Assembly: GCA_043778625.1 (NCBI GenBank)
Contig: JAYWFU010000104.1
Location: forward strand, 1-64,000
DNA: 64,000 nt
Direction: 5' to 3'
From: JACMRI01 sp043778625
GTDB lineage: Bacteria; Bacteroidota; Bacteroidia; UBA4408
In this document: in pieces, positions 23,961 through 33,852 of the stretch
Numbering within the stretch: the stretch's first letter is position 1
How the letters are laid out: every line of letters starts with the position of its first letter
Program-made: the position numbers and the translations under genes
The notes under the pieces: generated by a model
What the model saw: the letters and a program-made list of their open reading frames with translations, nothing else
The model's database searches: none
Told to the model about the DNA's origin: nothing

Positions 23961-26075
23961 TTAAACTTTCTCAGTTTTTCCTTTTGATTTTGCGATTACA
24001 TCATCAGCGACGTTACGGGGAGCCTCAGCATAGTGTGAGAATTCCATTGAAGATGTAGCTCTACCAGAGGTAATTGTACGTAATGTTGTTACATAACCAA
24101 ACATTTCAGATAATGGAACCTTAGCTTTAACCACTTGGTTATTACCTTTAGAATCCATACCATCCAATTGACCACGGCGTTTATTTAAATCGCCTACAAC
24201 ATCACCCATATTTTGATCTGGGGTTACTACTTCAATTTTCATTATTGGCTCTAACAACACCGGATTGGCTTTCGGCAAAGCTTCGCGGAATGCTGTTTTT
24301 GCAGCTATTTCGAATGATAGTGAATCTGAATCGACAGCATGATAAGATCCATCAATAAGGACAATTTTTAAAGAGTCCATAGGATAGCCAGCTAATACAC
24401 CATTAACCATGGCAGCTTTAAATCCTTTTTCTACTGAAGGAATAAATTCTCGAGGAATATTACCACCCTTTACTTCGTTAACAAATTGTAATGGACTTTT
24501 TTCAATGTCCCAATCTTTGTCAACTGGTGATACGGTAAACTGAATATCAGCAAACTTACCGCGACCACCTGATTGTTTTTTGTATACTTCACGGTGGTTT
24601 AATGTACCGTTAATACTTTCTTTGTAAGATACTTGAGGTGCACCTTGATTGATTTCTACCTTAAACTCACGACGTAAACGGTCAACAATGATCTCTAAGT
24701 GAAGTTCACCCATACCACTAATGATTGTTTGTCCTGAATCTTCATCCGTTTTAACACGGAATGTAGGATCTTCCTCAGCTAATTTACCTAAAGCCATTCC
24801 TAATCTATCTAAGTCAGCTTGAGTTTTAGGCTCAATAGCTACTCCAATAACTGGTTCAGGAAAGTTCATTGCTTCCAATACTATTGGATTACCTTCATGG
24901 CATAAAGTATCACCAGTTTTGATGTCTTTAAATCCAACCGCTGCTCCAATATCACCTGCTTCAATAAATTCAATTGAATTTTGTTTGTTAGCATGCATTT
25001 GGAATATACGTGAAATACGCTCTTTGTTTCCTGTGCGTGAATTTAATATATAAGAACCAGCATCTAAACGTCCTGAGTAAACACGGAAGAAGCATAAACG
25101 ACCTACAAATGGATCAGTTGCTATTTTAAATGCTAATGCAGTAAATGGCTCTTTGACATCTGGCTTGCGTATAATTTCAGCTTCAGTATCAGGGTGAGTA
25201 CCTATTATACTTTCTTTATCAAGTGGGCTAGGCATTAATTCCATTACTAAATCCAACATTGTTTGTACACCTTTATTTTTAAAAGATGAACCACATACCA
25301 TTGGCACAATTTTGTTAGCAATACAAGCTTTACGCAATGCAGCTAAAACTTCAGCTTCAGTAATTGAATCAGGATTATCAAAGAACTTCTCCATAATTTG
25401 ATCATCAAATTCGGAAACTGCCTCTAACATTTTTTCTCTCCACTCAGTAGCTTCTTCCAACATATCAGCGGGAATTGGCACTACTTCGTAAGTCATACCT
25501 TTATCAGTTTCGTTCCAAACCATTCCACGGAAGTTGATTAAATCAACTACTCCTTTAAATGTTTCTTCGGCACCGATTGGTAATTGTAACGGTATAGCAT
25601 TACCTCCTAAAACTTCGCGTACATCTTTAACAACTGATAAAAAATCAGCTCCAGAACGATCCATTTTATTGACGAAACCTATACGAGATACACCGTAATT
25701 ATCAGCTAAGCGCCAGTTAGTTTCTGATTGAGGCTCAACACCATCAACGGCAGAAAATAAGAACACTAAGCCATCTAATACACGTAATGAACGATTTACC
25801 TCAACAGTAAAATCTACGTGACCTGGTGTATCAATAATATTAATTTTATATTTGTTATTGCGATAATCCCAAAAACAAGTTGTAGCTGCAGAAGTAATTG
25901 TTATTCCACGCTCTTGCTCTTGAACCATCCAATCCATAGTAGCTGCACCATCATGTACCTCTCCTATTTTATGGTTAACTCCTGTGTAGTATAAAATACG
26001 CTCAGTAGTTGTAGTTTTACCCGCATCGATATGCGCTGCAATACCTATGTTTCTAGTATATAATAAATCTGACAT
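23961..26075 (-). CDS. fusA: Elongation factor G
   Basis: 704 aa translational GTPase that drives translocation. G1 AHIDAGKTTTTERIL (residues 14-28), G3 DTPGHVDFTVEV and G4 NKMDRSGAD are intact, and domains II-V follow, including MGELHLEIIVDRLRREF and the C-terminal MFGYVTTLRTITSGRATSSM. Ends with the FSHYAEAP motif. Between rpsG (24 nt) and rpsJ (17 nt), the usual str-operon site. Confidence 0.98.
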   Translation of the reverse strand: MSDLLYTRNIGIAAHIDAGKTTTTERILYYTGVNHKIGEVHDGAATMDWMVQEQERGITITSAATTCFWDYRNNKYKINIIDTPGHVDFTVEVNRSLRVLDGLVFLFSAVDGVEPQSETNWRLADNYGVSRIGFVNKMDRSGADFLSVVKDVREVLGGNAIPLQLPIGAEETFKGVVDLINFRGMVWNETDKGMTYEVVPIPADMLEEATEWREKMLEAVSEFDDQIMEKFFDNPDSITEAEVLAALRKACIANKIVPMVCGSSFKNKGVQTMLDLVMELMPSPLDKESIIGTHPDTEAEIIRKPDVKEPFTALAFKIATDPFVGRLCFFRVYSGRLDAGSYILNSRTGNKERISRIFQMHANKQNSIEFIEAGDIGAAVGFKDIKTGDTLCHEGNPIVLEAMNFPEPVIGVAIEPKTQADLDRLGMALGKLAEEDPTFRVKTDEDSGQTIISGMGELHLEIIVDRLRREFKVEINQGAPQVSYKESINGTLNHREVYKKQSGGRGKFADIQFTVSPVDKDWDIEKSPLQFVNEVKGGNIPREFIPSVEKGFKAAMVNGVLAGYPMDSLKIVLIDGSYHAVDSDSLSFEIAAKTAFREALPKANPVLLEPIMKIEVVTPDQNMGDVVGDLNKRRGQLDGMDSKGNNQVVKAKVPLSEMFGYVTTLRTITSGRATSSMEFSHYAEAPRNVADDVIAKSKGKTEKV

Positions 26076-26099
26076 TGTTTATCTTTTTTTTATATTAAA

Positions 26100-26567
26100 T
26101 TAGAAACGGAAATGAGAGAATGCTTTGTTAGCCTCTGCCATACGATGTGTATCTTCTTTCTTTTTGTAAGCTGCTCCCTCTTCTTTTGAAGCAGCTACAA
26201 TTTCGTTAGCCAATTTAGCTGACATTGATTTATCGTTACGACGGCGTGAAAAAGTTATTAACCACTTCATACCTAATGCTAACTTACGATCAGGGCGAAC
26301 CTCTATTGGGATTTGAAAGTTAGCTCCACCTACACGGCGGCTTTTTACTTCAACTGAAGGAGATACGTTTTCGATTGCTTTTTTAAACACATCTAAACCA
26401 TTCAACTCCGTTTTTTTAGCTGCTATATCAACTGCATCATAAAACACTTTGTAAGCGGTAGATTTTTTACCTCCGTACATTAAGTTGTTTACAAACTTTG
26501 CAACCATTACATCATTAAACTTTGGATCAGGCAATACAAGGCGTTTTTTCGCTTTTGCTTTTCTCAT
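26100..26567 (-). CDS. rpsG: 30S ribosomal protein S7
   Basis: 155 aa uS7, nucleator of the 30S head and contact of the E-site tRNA. MRKAKAKKRLVLPDPKFNDV, VKSRRVGGANFQIPIEVRPD and KKEDTHRMAEANKAFSHFRF are characteristic. Thirty-three nt after rpsL and 24 nt before fusA. Confidence 0.98.
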   Translation of the reverse strand: MRKAKAKKRLVLPDPKFNDVMVAKFVNNLMYGGKKSTAYKVFYDAVDIAAKKTELNGLDVFKKAIENVSPSVEVKSRRVGGANFQIPIEVRPDRKLALGMKWLITFSRRRNDKSMSAKLANEIVAASKEEGAAYKKKEDTHRMAEANKAFSHFRF

Positions 26568-26600
26568 AATTATATACTTTTATTAATTGTAGTGTTACGA

Positions 26601-27008
26601 TTATTTCTTTTTCTTAGCTGGAGCTGCAGCAGCACCCGCTTTAGGTTTTTTAGTTCCGTATTTAGAACGACGTTGATTACGTCCATCAACTCCCGAAGTA
26701 TCCAAAGCACCACGTACTACGTGATACTTAACACCTGGTAAGTCTTTAACACGACCTCCACGAACAAGTACAATTGAGTGTTCTTGTAAATTATGCCCTT
26801 CTCCTGGTATGTAAGCAGACACTACTGTACTGTTTGTTAAACGTACACGAGCTACTTTACGCATTGCAGAATTAGGTTTTTTTGGAGTTGTAGTGTACAC
26901 ACGTACACATACACCTCTGCGTTGCGGGCATGCATTTAATGCAGCGGCCTTTTTTCTGTAAGTTTTGTCGGTTCTACCCGTTCTTACTAGTTGCGAAATT
27001 GTAGGCAT
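26601..27008 (-). CDS. rpsL: 30S ribosomal protein S12
   Basis: 135 aa uS12 at the decoding centre. The conserved loop TTPKKPNSAMRKVARVRL (streptomycin-sensitivity Lys) and LPGVKYHVVRGALDTSGVDG are intact and wild-type looking. A basic Ala/Lys tail (AGAAAAPAKKKK) extends the C-terminus. It is the first gene of the supercluster, with a plausible promoter 50-77 nt upstream. Confidence 0.98.
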   Translation of the reverse strand: MPTISQLVRTGRTDKTYRKKAAALNACPQRRGVCVRVYTTTPKKPNSAMRKVARVRLTNSTVVSAYIPGEGHNLQEHSIVLVRGGRVKDLPGVKYHVVRGALDTSGVDGRNQRRSKYGTKKPKAGAAAAPAKKKK

Positions 27009-27056
27009 TTCTTAATTTTAGATTGTTTGTTGTTATCTCTATTCTGTATAATCATG

Positions 27057-27085
27057 CAAAAGTAATATTCTTATTGGAATAACAA
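27057..27085 (-). promoter_or_regulatory. Bacteroidota-type promoter of the ribosomal supercluster
   Basis: On the minus strand TTG (27083-27085) is followed by 18 nt and TACTTTTG (27057-27064), matching the TTG / TAnnTTTG consensus of the primary sigma factor of Bacteroidota. It lies about 50 nt upstream of the rpsL start codon. The rest of the 356-nt gap 27009-27364 is AT-rich with no gene or strong hairpin that I can see. Confidence 0.6.
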
Positions 27086-27364
27086 TACTCTGCTACAAAT
27101 TTATTAGCTTTTTAAAGTCTATTGTTAATAACTTTTGAATTATTTCGGCGACAGTTTTACTCTCCGCTTTGGTTAGCGTTATTGTTTATGGTTTCATTTT
27201 TATTCGTTGAGTAACTTTATAACCTTGTAGAGGTTGATGCATTATTTTTTAATTTAATTAAAATATGCTACAATTGTGTTATAAGTTCGCTAGAGATAAA
27301 TTAATGTTTTTTTTTGCAGTACCGATTTATGTTTATTACCAAGTAATGCTCTTGTTGTTTTTAT

Positions 27365-28204
27365 CTAAACGGTTACTGCTTTTAGTGATAAGTCTAAACT
27401 TTTTACGCTATGGGTGATCCCACCTACTGATATGTAATTAACCCCTGTGCGTGCGTAGGCATTAATAGTTGCTTCGGTTATGCCTCCACTTACTTCTGTA
27501 ACAAACCTATTATTTATTAGTAATAATGCTTGGCTAACATCCTCCACACTAAAGTTGTCTAACATTATGCGTTGCACGTTGCCTGTGGCTAGCACTTGTT
27601 GTACTTCGGCTATGTTGCGAGTTTCTATTTCTATTGGTAACTGTAAGTTATTATCCAGTAGGTATTTATTAGTTTTTACTATGGCTTGGGCTATTCCGCC
27701 AGCATAATCAACATGGTTGTCTTTAAGCATTATCATATCATACAACCCAAAACGGTGGTTATGCCCCCCTCCTATTAGCACCGCTTGTTTTTCGAGCATA
27801 CGCATGTTGGGGGTAGTTTTGCGGGTATCAAGTAATTTACAATTTGTATCTTTTATTAATTGTACAAAATAGTTAGTGCGAGTAGCTATGCCACTCATGC
27901 GTTGCATTATATTAAGCACTAAGCGTTCGGCTTTGAGTATGCTTTGCGCGCTACCTTGCACATAAAAAGCTACATCGCCATATTTTACAATAGCCCCATC
28001 GTTTAACAATATTTCTAGTTGCAATTTATCGTCCACCAACTTAAATACTTGTAATGCTATATCAACTCCGGCTAGTATGCCATTATCTTTTACTAAAAGT
28101 TTGGCTTTATTGGTGGTGTCATTAGGCACGCAAGCGAGTGATGAATGGTCGCCTGTGCCTACATCTTCAAGTAATGCTTCAGTTAAAAATTCTGTTACTG
28201 TCAT
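27365..28204 (-). CDS. nadC: Quinolinate phosphoribosyltransferase (nicotinate-nucleotide pyrophosphorylase)
   Basis: 279 aa, normal length. Converts quinolinate and PRPP to nicotinate mononucleotide, CO2 and pyrophosphate in de novo NAD synthesis. Family motifs are complete: N-terminal EDVGTGDHSS (13-22), MQRMSGIAT, DTRKTTPNMR (126-135), IGGGHNHRFGLYDMIMLKDN (144-163) and the barrel end VSGGIT / ISVGGITHS. It starts 13 nt after the deacetylase-like gene at 28218 and may be co-transcribed with it. nadA and nadB are not in the window. Confidence 0.96.
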   Translation of the reverse strand: MTVTEFLTEALLEDVGTGDHSSLACVPNDTTNKAKLLVKDNGILAGVDIALQVFKLVDDKLQLEILLNDGAIVKYGDVAFYVQGSAQSILKAERLVLNIMQRMSGIATRTNYFVQLIKDTNCKLLDTRKTTPNMRMLEKQAVLIGGGHNHRFGLYDMIMLKDNHVDYAGGIAQAIVKTNKYLLDNNLQLPIEIETRNIAEVQQVLATGNVQRIMLDNFSVEDVSQALLLINNRFVTEVSGGITEATINAYARTGVNYISVGGITHSVKSLDLSLKAVTV

Positions 28205-28217
28205 AGTAAATTATATA

Positions 28218-29534
28218 TTATTGTTGTGCTTGCTGCAATGTATGTTCAAATACTTGTCGCCAATTTTTCCAAATAGCATTTTCGCTTAATGTTTCGTTGT
28301 GCCAAAGGCTTATAAACGTACCATTAACGGCTTTAGTTTCTTGTATGAGTTGGGTTATCACTTTTTGAGCTTCGACAATTGGTAGTTTTTGATACAAATG
28401 CAGTGTTGCGTCCATAACCTGAAACGGATGAATACATAGTTTTGTTTCGGACTCCAAATCTAAATCATAAAACAAAAATGGTGTACAAGTACCCGCTCTA
28501 AACCCCGTTTGCTGGGCAAAACCCATTGAATAATCATTTTGAATATCCACCTGCAATAGTTTGCGGTAGGTTTCGGGAAATTGTAGTTTTAAAAAATGTT
28601 GGCGGCTCATGGTTAAATCGCGATGAGTTACTTTTTCGAGCGATTGTTTTTCGCGTAACAGATAGCGTTCGGCTGTATTGCTTGCATACGAGGGGTGTAA
28701 GCCTATTTGCGACACATCGGCAATGGATTTAATGAGCGATTGAAACGATTTGTTTTTAATGGATAAATTGGTATCGTACTTGCTGTATTGCCCCACCAAA
28801 AAAAAGAAAATAACTTTGGTACTATATTTTTGATGTTGCGTATGAATGTAATTGTAAGTATTGTAAGGATCGTTGGTAAGTTTGGCAAACACTTTAAAAC
28901 GCTCAGTAAGTTGCTTTAAATCAAGCCGTACAATATTACGTACAAGCGAAAGTGCGCTACGTATTAGGCCCTTGTGTAAGTAAGCGTAGGCATTGTCAAT
29001 ATCAATGGTAGAAATGTATTGATAGCTTCGTTTTTTGATTACTAACGTGGGAAATGCTGTGGTTAATACACTTTGTAATTGGAGTATCCATCTATCTACC
29101 ACAGCTAATTGCAAAAAATTATGTTGATAAGCTAATGTGTTTTGTGGGTGAAATCTATCGTGATTATCTCTAATGGTAGGTAAATACTCCTCATACCTAC
29201 TTATCATATAAAATACTGCCGAAAATATATCATAAGGTAACGCCGCATTAACTGAAGTGCTAAAAAATACAGGTGTTTGCAGGTGCTGAAATACCTTAAT
29301 AGACTGCTCATTAATTCCAGTTTCTTTGAGTAATCCGTTAGGGAACACTATTATTTCGTTAGTAACGGTTGATGGTGTACGCGAATAATTGAGTTTGGCT
29401 ATTACCGAGGAGGATTCGTTATAGTCGTTGATGTTGGTGGTAGTAGTATATTGAATGCCTAAAAAATCGTTAAAAATAAAATTTAATGTATACCGCAATC
29501 GGTTAGTACTGTATGGAGTGTATATTAATAACAT
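28218..29534 (-). CDS. Polysaccharide deacetylase-family protein with DUF7033-like N-terminus
   Basis: 438 aa, no signal peptide. The N-terminal part (1-165) has the pattern of the domain that precedes polysaccharide deacetylase domains in Bacteroidota (AVFYMISRYEEYL; NFLQLAVVDRWILQL). The NodB-like part follows: STIDIDNAYAY near residue 175 (DxD metal Asp), FFFLVGQYSKYD, and GLHPSYAS near 278 (metal His of the HxxxS type), with FRAGTCTPFLFYDL and FISLWHNETLS near the end. Likely a metal-dependent deacetylase acting on cell-surface glycan; the substrate is unknown. It lies upstream of nadC, at the edge of a glycan gene region. Confidence 0.8.
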   Translation of the reverse strand: MLLIYTPYSTNRLRYTLNFIFNDFLGIQYTTTTNINDYNESSSVIAKLNYSRTPSTVTNEIIVFPNGLLKETGINEQSIKVFQHLQTPVFFSTSVNAALPYDIFSAVFYMISRYEEYLPTIRDNHDRFHPQNTLAYQHNFLQLAVVDRWILQLQSVLTTAFPTLVIKKRSYQYISTIDIDNAYAYLHKGLIRSALSLVRNIVRLDLKQLTERFKVFAKLTNDPYNTYNYIHTQHQKYSTKVIFFFLVGQYSKYDTNLSIKNKSFQSLIKSIADVSQIGLHPSYASNTAERYLLREKQSLEKVTHRDLTMSRQHFLKLQFPETYRKLLQVDIQNDYSMGFAQQTGFRAGTCTPFLFYDLDLESETKLCIHPFQVMDATLHLYQKLPIVEAQKVITQLIQETKAVNGTFISLWHNETLSENAIWKNWRQVFEHTLQQAQQ

Positions 29535-29562
29535 TGCGTTATAGATTATTATAATTCAAAAA

Positions 29563-29570
29563 CAAAAATA
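29563..29570 (-). promoter_or_regulatory. Possible -7 element upstream of the deacetylase/nadC pair
   Basis: The minus strand reads TATTTTTG, which fits TAnnTTTG, 29 nt before the start at 29534. No TTG is found at the expected distance, so this is weak. Confidence 0.3.
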
Positions 29571-29630
29571 GCTAATATTATTTTTACGGAGATGTATTTT
29601 GTCAATTTTTAAAACAGTTTTTTTTTAATA

Positions 29631-29665
29631 AAAAAAGCCCTAACAATTATGTTAGGGCTTTTTTT
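29631..29665. terminator. Terminator of the T9SS cargo gene at 29692
   Basis: 14-bp stem AAAAAAGCCCTAAC / GTTAGGGCTTTTTT with a 6-nt loop, 26 nt after the stop of the minus-strand gene at 29692-30690. T-rich on both sides, so potentially bidirectional. Confidence 0.85.
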
Positions 29666-29691
29666 GTTTAGGAATTAAATTATACTACTAA

Positions 29692-30690
29692 TTACTTAGC
29701 TACCGTAAAACGTACTGGTGTAGTGTTTCCTACGCGTACTATGTAATTACCATTAGCTAAGTTAGCTATGTTAATGGTATGATTTGTAGCACTTACTTGC
29801 TCAGTTAATACTACTGCGCCTAGAGTATTGTAGACGTTAACTACTGCTCCAGCTTCAACATTACCTAAAGTAATAAAGCTAGTGGCGGGATTAGGGTATA
29901 AAGTACTTGTAGTTGTAGTTGTAGTTACACTTTTAACTCCAACTGTACCATTTTCGACTACTAAAAACTCATCTAAAGCTAAACCATTCATATCATTAGC
30001 GTTATGATTTACAAATAAATAAGTTATTGCATTGTTAAATGTAGCTGGAATAACCACTGATTTTTTGTACCATTTTTTAAAATTAGAAGTGGTATCACCT
30101 TTCGTTGAGTTAGCTGCAGTAGTATCATTATCCATAATAGTTTTTAATGTAACGCGAGTTGATGCGGCATAATTGTTAGCAGAATCAGGTTTAACATTGC
30201 TAGCATATACTACATAACCATCACGGAAATCTTTATCAAAATAAGTATGTTTCCAGCTGAATGTAGCACCATTAACGGGCATTTTTAATGCTCCAAAACC
30301 TAAATAGTTGTTAGCTGCTGCTGGACTTGCGTAGTAAGAACTAGCTAGAGCAAATACATTAGTATCGCCAGGAGCTCGTACTACTTGAAAAAAGCCAAAA
30401 CCAGGCGTACTTTTAATTGATCCTGCATTCATAGCCGCTTTGTTAACAGTACCTACAACTAAGCCAAAACCAGGTTGAACTGCCGTAGGCGATATCTTTG
30501 GTGATTTTTCAATATTATAGAAAAATACAGTATCACCAACTGCTGCTGTGCGTGCTGCCAATAAATTGTTTGATATTAACGAAGCTTCTTTTGCTAAGTT
30601 AACTGTTGTTGAAGTAGTACGTGCATTTTGTGCGTTTGCTACTGTTGCAAGTGCTAGTAAGCTTGCTGCCATTGTGTAAATTTTTTTCAT
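29692..30690 (-). CDS. T9SS-exported protein with C-terminal sorting domain
   Basis: 332 aa. Signal peptide 1-20 (MKKIYTMAASLLALATVANA). The last ~75 residues are a type A Por sorting domain: STLYPNPATSFITLGNVEAG, VVNVYNTLGAVVLTEQVS and the end NGNYIVRVGNTTPVRFTVAK. The middle (150-250) looks like a beta-sandwich of the kind found in choice-of-anchor domains (FSWKHTYFDKDFRDGYVVYA). Expected to cross the outer membrane by the type IX system and be attached or released. No catalytic motif is recognised. First of three neighbouring cargo genes with separate terminators. Confidence 0.85.
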   Translation of the reverse strand: MKKIYTMAASLLALATVANAQNARTTSTTVNLAKEASLISNNLLAARTAAVGDTVFFYNIEKSPKISPTAVQPGFGLVVGTVNKAAMNAGSIKSTPGFGFFQVVRAPGDTNVFALASSYYASPAAANNYLGFGALKMPVNGATFSWKHTYFDKDFRDGYVVYASNVKPDSANNYAASTRVTLKTIMDNDTTAANSTKGDTTSNFKKWYKKSVVIPATFNNAITYLFVNHNANDMNGLALDEFLVVENGTVGVKSVTTTTTTSTLYPNPATSFITLGNVEAGAVVNVYNTLGAVVLTEQVSATNHTINIANLANGNYIVRVGNTTPVRFTVAK

Positions 30691-30767
30691 TTTTTTGTTT
30701 TTGGTTTTAATTGATTGTTGATTAATTGTTATTTGGCTATTTTTAAAATTACTTTAATTTTTATAGA

Positions 30768-30794
30768 AAAGCCCTAACATGATGATAGGGCTTT
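30768..30794. terminator. Terminator of the T9SS cargo gene at 30817
   Basis: 9-bp stem AAAGCCCTA / TAGGGCTTT, 9-nt loop, 22 nt after the minus-strand stop at 30817. The stem is closely related to the terminator at 29631-29665. Confidence 0.75.
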
Positions 30795-30816
30795 AATAAT
30801 ATAAGTTAATTGAAAA

Positions 30817-32490
30817 TTATTGTATTGTAATTTTTTTAGTGATAATTTCGTTAGCAGTGGCAACTTTTACTAAATATGAACCTCTAACAAATATAGACAA
30901 ATCTACTGTATTAATTCCTTTAATTACATTAGTAGTAGTATATATTTTTTCGCCTACTAAGTTATATACTTCAATTGAAGCCGCTGTGTTAACTGTATTA
31001 ACTGTAAATAAGCCATTATTAGGGTTAGGATAAATAACAAAAGTAGCTCTTGTATTTTCCTTAACATCTACTAAGCCCAATTTCATTATTTTGATATCAT
31101 CAACACGTACATTAACTCCTACCGTAGCAGAGTTAGTACCTTTACCTCCAATAGCAAAATAACGAGTTTCAGTAGCTGTAGCTACATAATCAACCGAATC
31201 TTTAATCCAAGTGCTTGCAGGAGTAATTGCTGAGTATGCTTTTAAAACGGTAGTCATTGCTGCAGCTGTGTTAGTTGTACCAGTTAATATAGCTGACTGC
31301 CCTACTGAGTTACTACGTTTCCAGTAAGATACACGGTAAGTTTCGCCTGCTGTTACATCAACGCATGGGGTTATTGCCACAGCTTGGTAAGTACCCACTG
31401 GGAATCCTGCTCCAGTATTACCTATTGTATAAAATAGTGCTTGAGCACCTGCATGAAAAGTTAATGTAGATGGACCAAAACCAACATTTAAAGGACTAGA
31501 TGCTACTACTGCACGCGTTAAACTTGCGTAGTCATAAGCTGACTCTATACCATTAGTATACACTGTTGATGTTAATGCTACAGGTATTGAATTAGTAAAT
31601 GCTAATTTAGCAGTATCGTTACTCATATCAATATCGCTAGTGTCAGATACATAAGCAAGGATGCTATAAACGTTTTGCGCTGAAAAATTAAATGGTACTA
31701 AACAGAATACAAAAGAAGAATCACCTGGCGCAATTGGACCTAGTAAACCTACTGATGTTGATGAAACAACAGTTCCATTTACACTAAATGTAAGTTGGCT
31801 TGTACTATCAGCTACATTACCTAAATTTTTAACCAATGCAAATAAAGTATCTTGACCATAATTACACACGCTTAGTGCTGTTAAATGTAACGGTTGTACA
31901 AATTTCACATCTAAATTTTTAAGTATAGCTCCTACTGGATAAATTACAAAAGAGCCATTTACATTAGCATGAGCTGTAAATCCATCTCCTTGTGCAAAGA
32001 ATGTAGTAGATTTATTACCTGTAATACTTGGTGCAATAGTTACATTAACTGTAAAGCCAATTCCTGTTGAAGAAAAAATACCCCCATATTGATCTGTACC
32101 CGTTTTACCCCAAGAGATAACCTGACCAGCTACACCATTAAATTTTTCTTTTCCGCCTCCTGCATCTTGTGTATTAGGAAAACTATCTGAAGGAGTTACG
32201 CTATTTGGAGTAATTCCTGCTGGAAAAGTTATTGCTAATGAATCTACATATTCTAAATCTGTATTTAAAGTAGTATACGTAAAATTTAAATTCATTGTAG
32301 TACCTGCAGTATACTGCGTATTACAAACTATAGTAGCTGATGCTGCTTGAGTTGAATTAGTACCTCCAATTAATCTTTCGGCACTAATTACAGTTCTTGT
32401 TTTTAATGGATTTGCAATTTTAAAAGTTGTTTGTGCATTTACCATCAAACTAACTAAGGCTACGCCTACTGTTAAGTAAATTTTTTTCAT
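30817..32490 (-). CDS. T9SS-exported multidomain beta-sandwich protein
   Basis: 557 aa with signal peptide 1-19 (ending VNAQ). Residues about 195-300 resemble a CARDB-type Ig fold (KNLGNVADSTSQLTFSVNGT; LGPIAPGDSSF). A choice-of-anchor-like lectin sandwich follows (residues ~305-470: NGIESAYDYASL; GETYRVSYWKRS; RYFAIGGKGTNS; VRVDDIKIMKLG). The C-terminus is a type A sorting domain (FVIYPNPNNGLFTVNTVN; SYLVKVATANEIITKKITIQ). Predicted surface or secreted protein; no active site seen. Its own terminator lies at 30768. Confidence 0.85.
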   Translation of the reverse strand: MKKIYLTVGVALVSLMVNAQTTFKIANPLKTRTVISAERLIGGTNSTQAASATIVCNTQYTAGTTMNLNFTYTTLNTDLEYVDSLAITFPAGITPNSVTPSDSFPNTQDAGGGKEKFNGVAGQVISWGKTGTDQYGGIFSSTGIGFTVNVTIAPSITGNKSTTFFAQGDGFTAHANVNGSFVIYPVGAILKNLDVKFVQPLHLTALSVCNYGQDTLFALVKNLGNVADSTSQLTFSVNGTVVSSTSVGLLGPIAPGDSSFVFCLVPFNFSAQNVYSILAYVSDTSDIDMSNDTAKLAFTNSIPVALTSTVYTNGIESAYDYASLTRAVVASSPLNVGFGPSTLTFHAGAQALFYTIGNTGAGFPVGTYQAVAITPCVDVTAGETYRVSYWKRSNSVGQSAILTGTTNTAAAMTTVLKAYSAITPASTWIKDSVDYVATATETRYFAIGGKGTNSATVGVNVRVDDIKIMKLGLVDVKENTRATFVIYPNPNNGLFTVNTVNTAASIEVYNLVGEKIYTTTNVIKGINTVDLSIFVRGSYLVKVATANEIITKKITIQ

Positions 32491-32526
32491 TTCTGTTTGT
32501 GATTTGTTATTAATTGTTTATTTACT

Positions 32527-33696
32527 CTAGTTTTTAATTACTTTTTTAGTTATAATTTCATTGTCTTTTACAATAGTTACAACATACATACCTTTAGCAA
32601 GGTCAGCTATATTAATAGTGTTAGTGTAAGTATTAATAGTTTTAACCACTTGCCCTAATGTGTTAGTAATGGTTATACCAGCATTATTAGCTCCTGTAAT
32701 AGTAAGTAAGTCATTGGCTGGGTTAGGGTAAACTACTACTGCATTAACATTGTTAGTAACTATGGATGTTGGATTGTTTGCTTCACGAAATAAAATATCA
32801 TCAAAGAAAACAATATCTTGCTGTGTAGCATTGTGGTGTATTGCCACATAAACATCAGTACCACGGTATGCGGTTAAATTAATTGAACGAGAATACATTT
32901 TAGCTTTATCAAACGTAAATGTATAAGGCGTTGCAGGTGTAACTACTGGCTCGGCTAATTCGTCAGTACTGTCAGCGTAGGCTTTTAATATAACCGATGA
33001 CATTAAAGTAGATTGTTTAAATCCATTAAAATTATTAGCCACAACATAAGCACTATCATTTAATGTATTGAGCTGCAAACCATTATAATTATTATATTTA
33101 GTAGGGAATGAGTAATTATTTTTAGCATCTAACTTGCTTGCTTCAACCATGCGTATTTCAAAACCATCACGGCGTACATTATTGGTAAATCCAAACAAAA
33201 ACTTACAGGTCATAGCACTTGCAGGCACCGTTATAGGCCCTACTAACATCCAGTTATCTGCTGTTTGACTTGTTACACCTGGAGGATAATTAGATGATGC
33301 GGCTAACACTGTATTATTATTGTCGTTTGTATTAACAAGTGTATTAAACGAATTAGCTAAACCTAAACTTACCGCATATTGCGTTTGCGCATTGTTATAG
33401 CTTTGATAAAAATAGTGTATCTTTTTAACGTTAGGTATTTTAACGCTGTCTTTTACAATAGTAATAATAGTATCTCCAGTAGCTCCTGAGGCAATTTTAG
33501 CGGCTTTGTAGGTAGCCGTAATTTTAATCATTGTATCGGCACCTGTATACATAGCGTATGCTGTAGGTTTGGTAGGTTGCTTAAAACCAGGGAATTGCAA
33601 ATAAGCAATAGTATCATTAGTTGCTACTGCTTGTGGGCTTTGCCCTTGTGCCGCTATTGAAAGTGTAGATAAAGCAAAAAGTAAAATTTTGTTCAT
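32527..33696 (-). CDS. T9SS-exported protein with choice-of-anchor-like domain
   Basis: 389 aa with signal peptide 1-18 (ending IAAQGQ). Residues about 160-310 form a sandwich with SVILKAYADSTDELAEPV, KAMYSRSINLTAYRGTDVYV and AIHHNATQQDIVFFDDILFR, the pattern seen at the end of choice-of-anchor/cleaved-adhesin domains. The C-terminal sorting domain is clear (VVVYPNPANDLLTITGANNA; KGMYVVTIVKDNEIITKKVI). It is 36 nt upstream of the 30817-32490 gene on the same strand, and both carry type A sorting ends, so they may be co-transcribed. No catalytic residues recognised. Confidence 0.85.
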   Translation of the reverse strand: MNKILLFALSTLSIAAQGQSPQAVATNDTIAYLQFPGFKQPTKPTAYAMYTGADTMIKITATYKAAKIASGATGDTIITIVKDSVKIPNVKKIHYFYQSYNNAQTQYAVSLGLANSFNTLVNTNDNNNTVLAASSNYPPGVTSQTADNWMLVGPITVPASAMTCKFLFGFTNNVRRDGFEIRMVEASKLDAKNNYSFPTKYNNYNGLQLNTLNDSAYVVANNFNGFKQSTLMSSVILKAYADSTDELAEPVVTPATPYTFTFDKAKMYSRSINLTAYRGTDVYVAIHHNATQQDIVFFDDILFREANNPTSIVTNNVNAVVVYPNPANDLLTITGANNAGITITNTLGQVVKTINTYTNTINIADLAKGMYVVTIVKDNEIITKKVIKN

Positions 33697-33753
33697 AATT
33701 GTAAATTTAATGTTAACGTATTAATTTGAATAATGTTTACTAATAATTTGTTT

Positions 33754-33761
33754 CAAATATA
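33754..33761 (-). promoter_or_regulatory. Possible -7 element of the T9SS cargo gene at 32527
   Basis: The minus strand reads TATATTTG (fits TAnnTTTG), 57 nt before the start codon at 33696. The -33 TTG is not evident, so confidence is low. Confidence 0.35.
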
Positions 33762-33852
33762 CAAAATAGATACACCTAAAAAAATATTTTAATAAAAAAA
33801 ACTGACCACTTATTAACTTTTTTAGCACAAACTTAGCTTGCCGCACTAATTT

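Noticed and set aside
27009..27364. Leader RNA or riboswitch upstream of rpsL
   Set aside because: Only a simple promoter-like signal is seen; no conserved aptamer-like hairpins.
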